NCBI RefSeq assembly: GCF_021129305.1
Contig: NZ_JAJOMB010000002.1
Coordinates: forward strand, 434,001-498,000
Source: Kineosporia babensis
GTDB taxonomy: Bacteria > Actinomycetota > Actinomycetes > Actinomycetales > Kineosporiaceae
Direction of reading: 5' to 3'
Length of the DNA: 64,000 bases
How positions within the stretch are numbered: the stretch's first letter is position 1; the number at the start of each line of letters is the position of its first letter. Under the pieces are notes generated by a model. It was not told the DNA's origin. It saw nothing but the letters and a program-made list of their open reading frames with translations, and made no database searches. Shown piece after piece: positions 9,101 through 17,900 of this stretch. A program made the translations under genes and the position numbers.

Positions 9101-9933
9101 CCGAGCTGCAGGCCGACGGTCTGCTCGGCGCCGACACCTCGGGCATCGAGTCGCTGGGCGACCTGACCCCGGTCCAGCTGCAGGACCTGCAAAGGGCCGG
9201 CCTGCTGGACGATCTCGACCTGACCCCCGGCCAGATGGCCGAACTGGGCCTGGACGACAGCGGTCTCGGCAGTGGGCTGGGTACCGGTTCCGGCCTGGGC
9301 TCGAGCACCCCGGGGTCCACCGGCGGCAGTCTGGGTGGCCTGGGCAGTGGTCTGGGCGGCGGGATCGGCGACAGCCTGCTGCCGGAGTCGCTCGGCTCGA
9401 ACACTCCCTCCAGCGCGTTCCCGACCGCGATCGACACGACGGACATCGGGGGCGGCGGAAGCCTGGGCGGCGGTGGTGGTGGCGAGCTGGGCAGCGCGAC
9501 CCCGCTGAAGAACGTCAGCCAGCCGATGTCGAACACCATGGGTGGCGGCGTGGGCCTGGAGTCTGCCGGGCTGAAGCCGGTCGGGGAGATGGCCGGGCAG
9601 AGCAACATCGGCTCGCTCGGCACCTCGATGGCCGATGCCCAGGCGGCCGACGCCCGTTCGGCGATGTCCGGCATGGGTGGCATGCCGATGATGCCGCCGA
9701 TGGGTGGCATGCCCAACGCCGGCAACCAGGGCGGCAAGGACCGGGAACGCAAGACCTGGCTCACCGAGGACGAGGACGTCTGGGGTACCGACCCGGACTC
9801 CCCGGCCGCGGTGATCGGGCGCTCCGACGACGACGGCCAGGAGGCGGCCGAGGAGCCGTCGGTTCCCGGCTTCCCCACCCCGGCCCGGCCCGGCCCGCGT
9901 CCCGACTACGAACGTCGTCCCGGCCGGGGCTGA
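6157..9933 (+). CDS. Large WXG-like, repeat-bearing ESX-associated protein (paralogue 1)
   Basis: 1258 residues, not a family I can name. Residues 1-260 hold a mixed domain, then long helices around an S-F-R-G-S-A-S-E-T-F turn that resembles a WXG motif; this part is clearly homologous to the next gene. Residues about 385-490 are Asn/Pro/Gly-rich, with two tandem NLNIPPFDWG units and three LDPNG units. Two D-x-D-G-[ND]-G-x-P-D loops follow (nt 7570-7670), resembling calcium-binding loops. Ten helical repeats of about 42 residues run from nt 7960 to 9264. A Gly/Ser-rich stretch leads to a C-terminal VWG.DPD..AAVIGR motif shared with paralogue 2. The start at ATG 6157 fits the shared leader. 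It is probably exported or a substrate adaptor (inference). Confidence 0.75.
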   Translation: MAGYEVGGTIQDVVLQVLGWALGGGLDGSINNDVTPEVVGQPGRGRWLTAKKQDKLTAGWKPGATDDALRFWRKHPGTHVEWIDIKIAGTGEGDTTIRHEDTGAFQGSLASIRDAWGGFYTGVPRYLGSGADSRLNPNSIADTRLLLSKVADYYELKHSEMKAEVDKFNRDEDSFRGSASETFLQRMQTAMVKVEDVQSKMRLWDTAFTNAYHGARLFQDALINDLNNLRAKYDGTIFNPHNFVIKALNNAGVESTFNQTRDTTYTDSYGNTHTVDLKPNEQLNASGGLTQGGINGDSGGGLITDQVGNWYTIMITIPNLPNPGPYNVFDIPSWGVIDDQIRGLWAKTVLDAFGDTITAGKQLVVDFNNASAVIIPPDMKPNPKIGNPNVGPNSNLNIPGLGGGPNLNIPPFDWGNGPNLNIPPFDWGGGPNLNMDPNGLGGNSNLNLDPNGLGGNSNLNLDPNGAGGGNLDLDGNGIPDNEEIPTGGIGGGGLDLDGDGLPDIPETADSSWATEDPTGGVGGNGLGPDGTQSLAEVPTGGVGGGGLGLDDSGLTENLAELPTGGSAGGLGLGGEDGLGLGGEDGLGLGGENGLGGVPVPTSLGQLGPSQLAKLRDSGALDDQPLTDEMRQALTEAGVPAGGNISNLGELTDEQLDALSDAGLLDDIPLSADDQQILSDAGMLTPQDLGDLSSGQLGALQEAGALDDVPLTGAMTDALAEAGMPATGGSLGDLSPQQLDALQEAGLLDDLALTPQDEQILQDAGQLGSSAANDLGDLSAGQLGALSSAGALNDVPLTGDMRDALAEAGMPASGTLGDLNAEQLGALQDAGLLDDLELTPEGQQILADAGMPAGGANNLGELTADQLGALQEAGALNGYPLTGEMTDALEAAGVPFDSGSLGDLSPEQLGALQDAGLLDDLDLSAEDQAILDEAGLGTSGGLDLGSSPTTQPTDLGDLTGGQLGQLAESGLLDDIPVTPEQLAELQADGLLGADTSGIESLGDLTPVQLQDLQRAGLLDDLDLTPGQMAELGLDDSGLGSGLGTGSGLGSSTPGSTGGSLGGLGSGLGGGIGDSLLPESLGSNTPSSAFPTAIDTTDIGGGGSLGGGGGGELGSATPLKNVSQPMSNTMGGGVGLESAGLKPVGEMAGQSNIGSLGTSMADAQAADARSAMSGMGGMPMMPPMGGMPNAGNQGGKDRERKTWLTEDEDVWGTDPDSPAAVIGRSDDDGQEAAEEPSVPGFPTPARPGPRPDYERRPGRG
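7960..9264 (+). repeat. Ten tandem helical repeats (about 42 residues each) inside paralogue 1
   Basis: Each unit follows L-G-[DE]-L-x3-Q-L-x2-L-x2-[AS]-G-x-L-D-D. Units alternate between two types: one ends PLT..M..AL.EAG.P, the other LT...Q.L.DAG. The larger duplicating unit is therefore a pair of about 84 residues. The pattern predicts a superhelical solenoid. Confidence 0.8.
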
Positions 9934-10005
9934 GTTCGATTGTGTACCGGTAGTTCTCGACAGAGTGGCTGGAAAGACCAGCCGGACCAGGAGCGATGAG
10001 AAGCC

Positions 10006-13000
10006 ATGCCTTACGATCCGGGCAGCACGATCGAGGACATCATCAACAATGTGCTCGGCTTCGCCCTCGGGGCGCCCGGGGGTGCCGGGTCGATCGACCG
10101 AACGGTCACCCCGGCCGTGGTCGGGCAGCCGGGCTCGGCCGCCTGGCTGGTGGTGACCGGTCAGGGTGAGCAGCCCACGGTCGGCTACAGCACCGGCCAG
10201 ACGGCGGGGAAGCTCACCTTCTGGCGCCGGGTCGACGAGGAGCGCAACCAGTACATCGAGATCCAGCTGGCCGGCTCGCCGAGCATCGACAACCTGGACA
10301 CCGGCACCCCGGGCTCGGGCAACCTGGTGCTCACCCGGGACGCCTGGCAGGCCTTCCACGCCCAGGTGCCCAACCTGATGGGCAACGGCAAGGTGCTCGA
10401 CCCGGTGAGCATCGACGAGACTCGTAAGTGGTTCGCCCAGGCGGCCGAGTACATGGGCCTGAAGATCGACGAGATGGCCCGCACCCTGGAGAACCTGGAC
10501 CAGGACGCGGAGTCGTTCCGGGGCTCGGCCAGCGAGACCTTCGTGCAGCGGGTGACCAACGCGATGGCCAAGGTCGAGGGGGCCCGGGAGAAGGCCCGGG
10601 CCTGGGACCGGCGGTTCGAGAACTCCTACCACGGGGCCCGGATCTTCCGGGACCAGGTCACCCGGGAACTGACCGAGCTCGGCACCCGCTACGAGGGCGC
10701 CCTGCTCAACCCGATCAACTTCGTGATCAAGCTGATGAACAGCGCCCGGGTGGAGTCGGTGGCCGCGCCCGAGGGCACCACCCCGGCGCAGAACGTGATG
10801 ATCACCATCCCGGAACTGGGCGCCGCCGGCGGCCCGTTCGACGTTTTCAACGGGGCCAGCTGGAGCGCGCTGGACGCGGCGATCCGGGCGAAGTGGGCCA
10901 CCGAGGTCTCGCAGGCTTTCCCGGACACCATGGTTGCCTCGCCGCAACTGGTGACCGACTTCGGCGACGGCGCGGCGGCCCTGCGCGGCCAGCCCACCCC
11001 CGGCGAGGTCGACATCAACGCGAACGACCCGGGCGCGAACTCCAACCTCACGATCGGAGGCCCTGGCCCCGGCACCGACGTCCCGGGCGACAACGCCGGC
11101 CCGGGTGCGAACAGCGGTGGCGGTCCGGGGGCCGGAACCCAGAACCTCTTCCTGACCGAGGGTGACACCGGTGGTGGCCCGGGCAACGAGACCAACAACT
11201 TCACGAACGATCCCGGTGGTCCCGGTGGAGCCGGCGGCAACGAGAACAACCTGCGTACCGCCGATCCGAACGCCGGCCAGACCGCCAATGTGAGCACCGG
11301 CGGTTCGGAGAACACCTTCCAGGCCGGTGGCGGCGGTGGCGGGGGCCTGCTCGGAACCGACGGCGGTCCCGGCACCGGCGGTGACGGCGGCCAAGGCGGC
11401 GAGGGTGCGGGAGCGCAGGCGCGCGGCGTTGTTCCGCCGGTCGGTGCGTTCGGCGTGGCGAACACGGCGAACGCTGCGAACTCCGACGACGGTGTGGGCG
11501 GGGGCAGCGTCGGCGGCCTTGGCGGCAGCGTGGGCGGGATGAGCCTGGCCCAGCTGCAGGCGGCCCAGAACGCCGGTGATCTCGACCAGTTCCTGATCAC
11601 CGACGCGATGCGGGACGTCCTGCGCGACGCCGGCCTGTCGGCCGACGGGGCGGTGACCCTGGGCGAACTGAGCCTGGACCAGCTGGCCGCCCTGCAGGAC
11701 GCGGGGCTGCTCGACAACCTGTCGATCGGGGCCGGCGGCTCCGCGGATCCGGGCGGCAGCTTCGCCGCAGAGTCGGCTTCGCGGGACGACGACGGTGGTG
11801 CGGGCGTCGGCGGCGGGTTCTCCGATCTCCAGGACGACTTCTCCGACGGCACCGGCACGTTCGGCACGGTGCAGGTGGGCGGGGGCGGTGGTGGCTTCAC
11901 CGGCTCGAGCAGCCTGCTGGGCGGTACGAACCCGCTGGGCGGCGACGGCTTCCTGGTCGCCGACAGCGATCTCGGCACGATGAGCCCGGCCCAGCTGGAC
12001 CAGCTGCTGGACAGCGGGGCGCTGGACGACGTCGCGATCACCGACCAGATGCGCACGCTGCTGGGTGCTTCCGGGGCCGGCGCGGACTGGAGCTCCTCGC
12101 TCGGCGACCTGACCCTCGATCAGATGCTGACGCTGCAGGACGGCGGTCTGCTGGACGGCGTGACCGTGGCCGGTGACGGCGGCTCGGACGGCAGCTCGCT
12201 GTTCTCGGCCAGCACCCTGGACCTGACCACGACGAACGACCTCGGTGCGGACATCCCGCAGGACCTCGGCGATCTCAGCATGGGGCAGCTGGGCGACCTG
12301 TCCGACTCCGGCCTGCTGGACGGGATCGCGCTGAGCGATGCGCAGCTGGACGAGCTCGGGGTGGGCGGTTCCGGCCTGGAGGTGCTGGGCGACCTGAATC
12401 CCGCTCAGCTGCAGGATCTGCAGATGAGCGGTCTGCTCGACGACATCGGGCTGACCCCCAGCCAGCTCAACGAACTCGGGGTCGACGGCCTCGGCTCCGG
12501 CACCGGCGGGCTCGGCGCCGACCTGCCCGCCAGCCAGTTCCCCACCGAGGTGGACTCGCTGCAGGTCGGAGCGGGCAGCGGGCTCGGAGCCGGCGGCGGG
12601 GGCGGTACCTCGATCGGCAACATCTCCCAGTCCGGGGCCACCAACCTGGGCAGCGGATCCGGATTCTCGGTCAAGGCCTTCGAGCCCGGCGGAGCGATGG
12701 CCGGAGCCCAGCACGCCGGCACCCTGAGCGTTCCCTCGGCGCTGGCCAGCACCGGCGGTGGAGTGGGAACCGGTGCGATCGGATCCGAGAGCACGGGTAC
12801 CAGCCGCGCGGGCGGGATGCCCCCGATGATGCCGATGATGCCCGGCGGTGGGGCCAACGGCCAGGAACGTAAGCGCAACCGCAACCTTCAGGTCATCGAT
12901 GTGGACGACGTCTGGGGCGCCGATCCGGACTGCGCTCCGGCGGTGATCGGCCGGACCGGCCAGCTCCCGGGTAGTGTGCCAGAGGTTCCGGTGCGTCCCG

Positions 13001-13068
13001 AGCACGATGTGGACACCAGCGTCGGTCAGGTCCCGGGCCGCGCCCGGCGTCCCGAAACCGGCCGCTGA
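10006..13068 (+). CDS. Large WXG-like, repeat-bearing ESX-associated protein (paralogue 2)
   Basis: 1020 residues, homologous to the preceding gene over the first 260 residues, including the identical F-R-G-S-A-S-E-T-F turn, YHGAR and NFVIK. The middle (residues about 340-500) is Gly/Asn/Pro-rich and probably flexible. Six diverged copies of the helical LG[DE]L..QL..L..[AS]G.LD repeat run from about nt 11539 to 12498. The C-terminus carries VWG.DPD.APAVIGR, with the protein's only cysteine inside it. The start at ATG 10006 is supported by a leader nearly identical to that of paralogue 1 (GGAG.GATG.GAAGCC before the ATG). Unequal repeat number suggests separate repeat turnover after duplication. 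Confidence 0.75.
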   Translation: MPYDPGSTIEDIINNVLGFALGAPGGAGSIDRTVTPAVVGQPGSAAWLVVTGQGEQPTVGYSTGQTAGKLTFWRRVDEERNQYIEIQLAGSPSIDNLDTGTPGSGNLVLTRDAWQAFHAQVPNLMGNGKVLDPVSIDETRKWFAQAAEYMGLKIDEMARTLENLDQDAESFRGSASETFVQRVTNAMAKVEGAREKARAWDRRFENSYHGARIFRDQVTRELTELGTRYEGALLNPINFVIKLMNSARVESVAAPEGTTPAQNVMITIPELGAAGGPFDVFNGASWSALDAAIRAKWATEVSQAFPDTMVASPQLVTDFGDGAAALRGQPTPGEVDINANDPGANSNLTIGGPGPGTDVPGDNAGPGANSGGGPGAGTQNLFLTEGDTGGGPGNETNNFTNDPGGPGGAGGNENNLRTADPNAGQTANVSTGGSENTFQAGGGGGGGLLGTDGGPGTGGDGGQGGEGAGAQARGVVPPVGAFGVANTANAANSDDGVGGGSVGGLGGSVGGMSLAQLQAAQNAGDLDQFLITDAMRDVLRDAGLSADGAVTLGELSLDQLAALQDAGLLDNLSIGAGGSADPGGSFAAESASRDDDGGAGVGGGFSDLQDDFSDGTGTFGTVQVGGGGGGFTGSSSLLGGTNPLGGDGFLVADSDLGTMSPAQLDQLLDSGALDDVAITDQMRTLLGASGAGADWSSSLGDLTLDQMLTLQDGGLLDGVTVAGDGGSDGSSLFSASTLDLTTTNDLGADIPQDLGDLSMGQLGDLSDSGLLDGIALSDAQLDELGVGGSGLEVLGDLNPAQLQDLQMSGLLDDIGLTPSQLNELGVDGLGSGTGGLGADLPASQFPTEVDSLQVGAGSGLGAGGGGGTSIGNISQSGATNLGSGSGFSVKAFEPGGAMAGAQHAGTLSVPSALASTGGGVGTGAIGSESTGTSRAGGMPPMMPMMPGGGANGQERKRNRNLQVIDVDDVWGADPDCAPAVIGRTGQLPGSVPEVPVRPEHDVDTSVGQVPGRARRPETGR

Positions 13069-13102
13069 GCAGGCCCGATCCGTGGTGACAGGAGGATTTC
13101 CG

Positions 13103-13546
13103 ATGAAGCCCGACGAGAACGCCTCGAGCGATTTCCGCGAGGCGCAGGACGAACTGGACCGGGTGCGGCAGCTGGCCGACGACATCCGGGCCCGGGGCGA
13201 GGCGGCCACCTACAAGGCGATGCCGAAGAACAAGATGTTCACGGTGACGGTCGGTGGCCGGGGTGAGGTCCGTGACATCAGCTTCCGATCGGACGCCTAC
13301 CGCTCGCTTGCACCGGCCGAGCTGGGTAAGCTTCTGGTTTCAACCATCGAAGAGGCCAGGGAAAAAGCGATTTCGACGGCGATGGCCAGCATCGGTGAGA
13401 TCTCACCGACCAGTGCCATGCCGCTTGACCTGCTGAAACCTGCTGCTTCGATGGACGACCTGATGGACAGCCTGCTGAATGCGGCCGGGCAGTACATGCC
13501 CGCCACCGCGCTCGACGACATCCCACGCCGAAAGGGTTTCTCGTGA
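13103..13546 (+). CDS. YbaB/EbfC-like small protein
   Basis: 147 residues. AGGAGG at 13090-13095 fixes the start at ATG 13103; a longer frame from 12974 would overlap the previous gene. An N-terminal helix with DELDRVRQLADDI is followed by a short beta segment (KMFTVTVGGRGEVRDISF) and a basic/acidic helix (ELGKLLVSTIEEAREKA), the layout of YbaB/EbfC nucleoid-associated proteins. YbaB-like proteins are common in actinobacterial ESX loci, where their role is unsettled. It could bind DNA or act as a small partner. Its last bases overlap the next start codon (GTGA), so the two genes are translationally coupled. Confidence 0.72.
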   Translation: MKPDENASSDFREAQDELDRVRQLADDIRARGEAATYKAMPKNKMFTVTVGGRGEVRDISFRSDAYRSLAPAELGKLLVSTIEEAREKAISTAMASIGEISPTSAMPLDLLKPAASMDDLMDSLLNAAGQYMPATALDDIPRRKGFS

Positions 13547-13899
13547 CCGAGCGGATCGAGCACGACCCGGACTCGCTGGCGCGCAAGATCCCGATGCTCG
13601 TCCAGGCCCGGAACCTGCAGGCCCAGACCGCGCAGAACCTGAAGAGCGACATGGGCCGGTACGGCGACCTGCTGGACGGCGGGACGGCCACCGACGAGCT
13701 GTCGCAGAACGTCATGAAGGTGGTGGAGAACGCGGTCACCGTGGGTACGAGCGTGCTCGAGGCCCTGAGTGAGGCGATCGGCTCGCACGCCGAGGGTGTG
13801 AACAACGCCAAGACGGTGCGCGACAACGCGGGTGAGAACGCCACCACAGCGGGTGACTTCATGGCCCCGGGCAGTGGCGGAACGGTCGGAAGGCACTAA
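13543..13899 (+). CDS. Small EspC-like ESX-associated protein
   Basis: 118 residues from GTG 13543, overlapping the upstream stop by 4 bp. It is a helical protein without cysteine: an N-terminal segment with NLQAQTAQNLKSDM, a central Gly turn (LLDGGTATDEL) and a second helical part (ALSEAIGSHAEGVNNAKTV). Size and layout resemble EspC/DUF2580-type secreted factors of ESX loci, but I see no diagnostic signature. As the last gene before the terminator and directly ahead of the giant gene, it may act as its partner (inference). Confidence 0.6.
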   Translation: MTERIEHDPDSLARKIPMLVQARNLQAQTAQNLKSDMGRYGDLLDGGTATDELSQNVMKVVENAVTVGTSVLEALSEAIGSHAEGVNNAKTVRDNAGENATTAGDFMAPGSGGTVGRH

Positions 13900-13924
13900 C
13901 CGCAGGACGTAGGGCAAGCACGGG

Positions 13925-13952
13925 GAGAGCGGGCCTGACCAGGCCCGCTCTC
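13925..13952 (+). terminator. Strong hairpin separating the ESX block from the giant gene
   Basis: Perfect 13-bp inverted repeat: arms GAGAGCGGGCCTG (13925-13937) and CAGGCCCGCTCTC (13940-13952). The 2-nt spacer means the real loop opens a few pairs. It lies 25 bp after the preceding stop. No long T-run follows, which is common for high-GC terminators. It implies a separate promoter or read-through for the giant gene. Confidence 0.7.
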
Positions 13953-13986
13953 TTCGCATGTAGAGGGTTGACGACGTAACGGCTCC

Positions 13987-13995
13987 GGAAGGGGG
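13987..13995 (+). promoter_or_regulatory. Ribosome-binding site that fixes the giant gene's start
   Basis: GGAAGGGGG lies 6 nt before the GTG at 14002. An in-frame TGA at 13969-13971 closes the frame upstream, and no other start codon occurs between it and 14002, so the N-terminus is well fixed. Confidence 0.75.
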
Positions 13996-14001
13996 TGCAG
14001 G

Positions 14002-14960
14002 GTGAATATTTCGAGCGAGGGCGTCAAGAAGCTCCTCGAGGGCCTCACCGGCATTCCCTTCCCCTCGGTCAACGAGCTCAAGGTCTGGGCGGTCGCCGAC
14101 ACCCTGGACCGCACCGGTGACGCGCTGTTCCAGCTCGAGCCGCAGCTCGGCCAGGTGGTGCGCTCCCTCGAGGGAGACATGCACGGCCAGACCGGCCGGG
14201 CGCTGCGCGCGCGGGTCGCCCCGTTCAGCACGGCTGACCCGCACATCCTGAAGTCCTCCGGGCAGAGCCTGAAACAGAGTGCCGCCTACCTGAAGGACAT
14301 GGCCTCCGAGGTCGACTACCTCAAGCGCCTGATCCGCTGGATGATCATCTTCTTGATGATCCAGATCGCGATCGCCTTCGTCGAGATGCTCTACAACCCG
14401 CCGGCCGCGGCCGCCCGGATGGCGGCCGCCCAGGGCATCGCCCGGACCGCGGTGGTCAAGGGCGCGATGGGCGTGCTGCTGAAGATCGCCGGGGCCAGCT
14501 TCGCCTACGAGGTGGGCACCAACCTGCTGGCCCAGATCGAGCGGCTGGCCCTGGGAATCGCCCCGATCAACGAGAAGAAGCTGGCCGACTCGGCGATCGG
14601 CGCGGTCGGCAGCCTGGTGGCGATGGCCGGGATGATCCCGATCGCCAAGCGGCTGGGCGGGGTGATCAGCACCTACCTCAAGGGCACCGGGCTGAACTCG
14701 AGCCCGAACCTGATGGGCCTGACCGCCGGGGCGCTGACCGAGCTGCCGATCGGGATCACCACCGAGGTGGTCGCCGAAGTGGCGATGACCGGTATCACCA
14801 CCGGGGTCTGGGCGGCCCCGACCTGGGGTTCGGTGACCTCGGCGCTGGCCGAGACGGCGGGTGAGGCCGGGGGTGGCCTGGCCGCGATCGGCGCGCTCAC
14901 CGTGATGAACAAGAGCGAAGGGCTGAACAAGCCGGCCTGGATCAGCGCCATCACCGGTGG
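14002..14960 (+). other. N-terminal WXG100-like / T7SS-substrate domain of the giant protein
   Basis: Residues 1-320. Helical, with a W-A-V-A-D-T-L-D..GDALFQLEPQL helix, a M-H-G-Q-T-G-R-A-L turn in the WXG position and a following helix. A strongly hydrophobic segment (residues 110-131, IRWMIIFLMIQIAIAFVEML) is next, then amphipathic Ala/Gly helices. This order is typical of the N-terminal domain of actinobacterial polymorphic toxins delivered by type VII systems. Confidence 0.6.
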
Positions 14961-17900
14961 AAACAGTTCTGCCGGAAAGGGTTCCACGGCCAACTCGAGC
15001 TCGGGGGCGGCCGGCTCGTCCGGCACCGGCGAGTACTCCGACACCACGCCGCTGATCCCGAACGCGGCGGTTCCGGGCGAAGGCCCGAACAGCCAGCCGG
15101 ACAACGGGTTTGACATCAACATCACCGGTGGCGGATCGACGGGTGGCGGCCCGACGATCAGTGGGTCGACGAGTGGCGGGCAGGTGACCGGTCCGCAGAT
15201 CACGCCGATTTCCCGCACCAACACCGGGTCGAGCACCGGCACCGAATCCTCGTTCGGCGACGACGAAAGCATCTTCTCGGAAACGAGTTCCGGTGCCTCG
15301 ACGCCGATCAGCCAGACCAATCCCACCGACCCGGCCACACTGGCCGCCTACGCGCAGAACCGTCTGGACCCGGCTTCGGGCAAGCCCACTTCGCCGGATG
15401 CTCCGAGGAGCGATTCGCTGCCGGCGGCCGACCGGAATCCGGATCAGCAGAACCCGAACAACGTTCCCGGCCGGCAGAATCCGGCCGACCGAACGGTGCC
15501 CGCCAACGACCTCGGTTCCTGGGCGGCGGAGCCCGACCCGGCTCGGCTGCCGGGTGCGAACACGCCGGCCGGTCTGGTGCCGGTGGGAGTGGAGACCGTT
15601 CCGGCCGGGGTGGTCACGTTCGACGGTCTGACCACGTCGAACGAAATGCGCAGCGGTCTGGAGGCTTACGTCCGCGAGGTGGCGCAGGAGAACAACCTCG
15701 CCGGGGCTGAGCTGGCGCAGCGAGTGGCGCCGATCAGCTCGTCGATCAACGACTACTCGGCCTGGTACGACCGGCAGGTGGCCGGTGAGGGGCTGAGCAG
15801 CTACGCCGCCACGCCGCTGGCCGACGCAGCCGCTGCTCGCGCCGAGCTCGCCCAGTTCGTCGTGGACCAGCAGGTCCAGATGGCAACCGGTGCCGGGCAG
15901 CGGATCTCGCTGAACGATCCGGTGGGCAACATCCAGCAGTTCCAGACGCTGCTGCACCCGACCGCGAGTTCGTTCGTGCCTGCACCGCCGGTCGGCGCGG
16001 CAGCGACGGTGGACACCGGCTGGGCCTCGCTCGGTGACTCGTGGGCGCCGGTGGCGCAGGCGGTTTCGCAGGGTGGGCACGGAACAACGGTTTTCGTCAA
16101 CGTGCAGCCCGCTGGTCAGGCGCCGGTCAACCTGGCCGTGGTGAACTGGCGGGGTCAGCCCGTGGCGATGGATCTGCAGAGTCAGCAGGCCGTGCCGGTC
16201 AGTCAGCTCAGCGAGGTTCCGCCGCCCGGGTCGCAGGCCATTCTGCTGAGCAGTACTGGCGTGGTCACTGCGCTTCCGGGAACTGCTGCTGCGCCGAACG
16301 TTCCGGTGGTGCCGGGTGTGGCGCAGAGCGGGGTGCAGACCGGTCCGGCTGTACCGGCGGTGGCGCAGGGCGGTGCCCAGACAGGCGCCGACCGGACCGG
16401 GCCGGCGGTGCCGGGTGTGGCGCAGAGCGGTACCCGGACGGGAGCCGACCAGACCGGCCCGGTGGTGCCGGAAGTGGCGCAGGGCGGGACGCCGACCGAG
16501 GCCGGGCAGACCACTCCGACCGTGCCGCAGACTGGCGGGTTGACTCCGGAAGGCACGCCGGACACCGAACCGAGCAGCGCTGCCTCGGCCGAGACGGTCT
16601 CGCCGGCAACGGTTGCTGGGCAGACGGGTTCGCCCGTCCCGAATGCCGGCCAACCCGACTCGACGGCCGTGCAGCAGAACGCCACCCAGTCGAACACCGT
16701 CCAGCCGAACACGGCGCAGTCCGAAACCGTGCAGCCGAACGTTGCGCAGTCGGACCCGGCGCCGTCGGCAGCCCGCAGCACGCCGGTGGTGCTGCCGACC
16801 ACTCCGGTCTGGATCGGTTCGCAGGGGCAGGGCAACTGGGTCCAGCTCGCGCCGGACCGCAGCAACGTGATCGGCTCGGACTCGGTGTCGCTGACCGAGG
16901 TCCTGCGCAGCGTCTCGCGCAGCGACAACCCGCTGAACTGGCCGACCTTCACCACTCAGGCCCTTCCGGCGGACAACCTCGCGGCCAGCCCGGCCCTGCA
17001 GCAGGCGGTCAGCACGGCGTTCGCCCCGGCCGCGGCTCAGTACGGGCTGAACCCGGCCACCGACCTCCCGGCCCACGGCGGCAGCTCGATCTATCCGCAG
17101 ATCGCCACCTCGGTCTCCAGCTGGGCCCCGCTGGTCAACGAGGTCGGGTTCAACCAGCTGATCTCCGGCCCTCAGGCCCGGCCCGCCACACAGTCGCTGA
17201 GCCTGTCGTGGGCGCACGCGAACGACCTGAGCAACAACCAGGGTACCGCCGGTGCGGCCGGTTCGCCGTTGGCCCAGGCCGAGTCCCGGGTGGGGCAGCT
17301 CGCGCGGCAGAACACGGCGCTGGCTCAGTTCGTGGCCGGGCTGGACCCGAACACCTCACTGGGCGAGCAGCTGATCGCGCACCGGGACCAGCTGGGCTCG
17401 AGCTTCTACAGCGACTTCCTGCCCCAGCTCAGTGACTTCACCGGCAGCTATCTGGACATGATGGCGCAGCGGGCGGTCGTCGACCCCACGCTGCCCGCCG
17501 AGGCCCACGCCGACCTGGCCGGGCAGACCGACACCGACCAGCTCTTCCGGCGCTGGAACGACATGTCCACCGTGGCTTTCACCGGCGACGCGATGGACCG
17601 CGGGGTGCAGGTCATCGGGCTGGACGGCGACCAGGCCCGGGCCATCGACCAGGCGGTCCAGGCCGATCCGGACGACCTGCCGGCCACGGTGCACCATATC
17701 GACGGCAGCGGCGATCCCGATCAGATGCCCAGCCCGGTGGACCGTTCCGGCGAGTCCGACGGTGCGGATCGTCCGGAGCAGCCGGTGCAGACCACCGAGA
17801 CCGGGCAGCCCGAAGTCCAGGAACCGGCCGGCCAGCCGGAGACGGATGCCGACGCGCGGTCCACCACACCCGAGACCCCGCCTCCGGTGACCGGTTCGAC

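Noticed and set aside
12974-13102. A longer start for the YbaB-like gene at ATG 12974.
   Set aside because: It overlaps the upstream coding sequence by nearly 100 bp, while ATG 13103 has an ideal AGGAGG.
13968-13973. TTGACG as a -35 promoter box for the giant gene.
   Set aside because: No -10-like sequence is found at 16-18 bp spacing; downstream bases are G-rich.
16080-16250. A papain-fold deamidase/toxin remnant (GTTVFVNV...VVNWRGQPVAMDLQ).
   Set aside because: The resemblance is weak, and without any cysteine it could not be an active papain-like enzyme.
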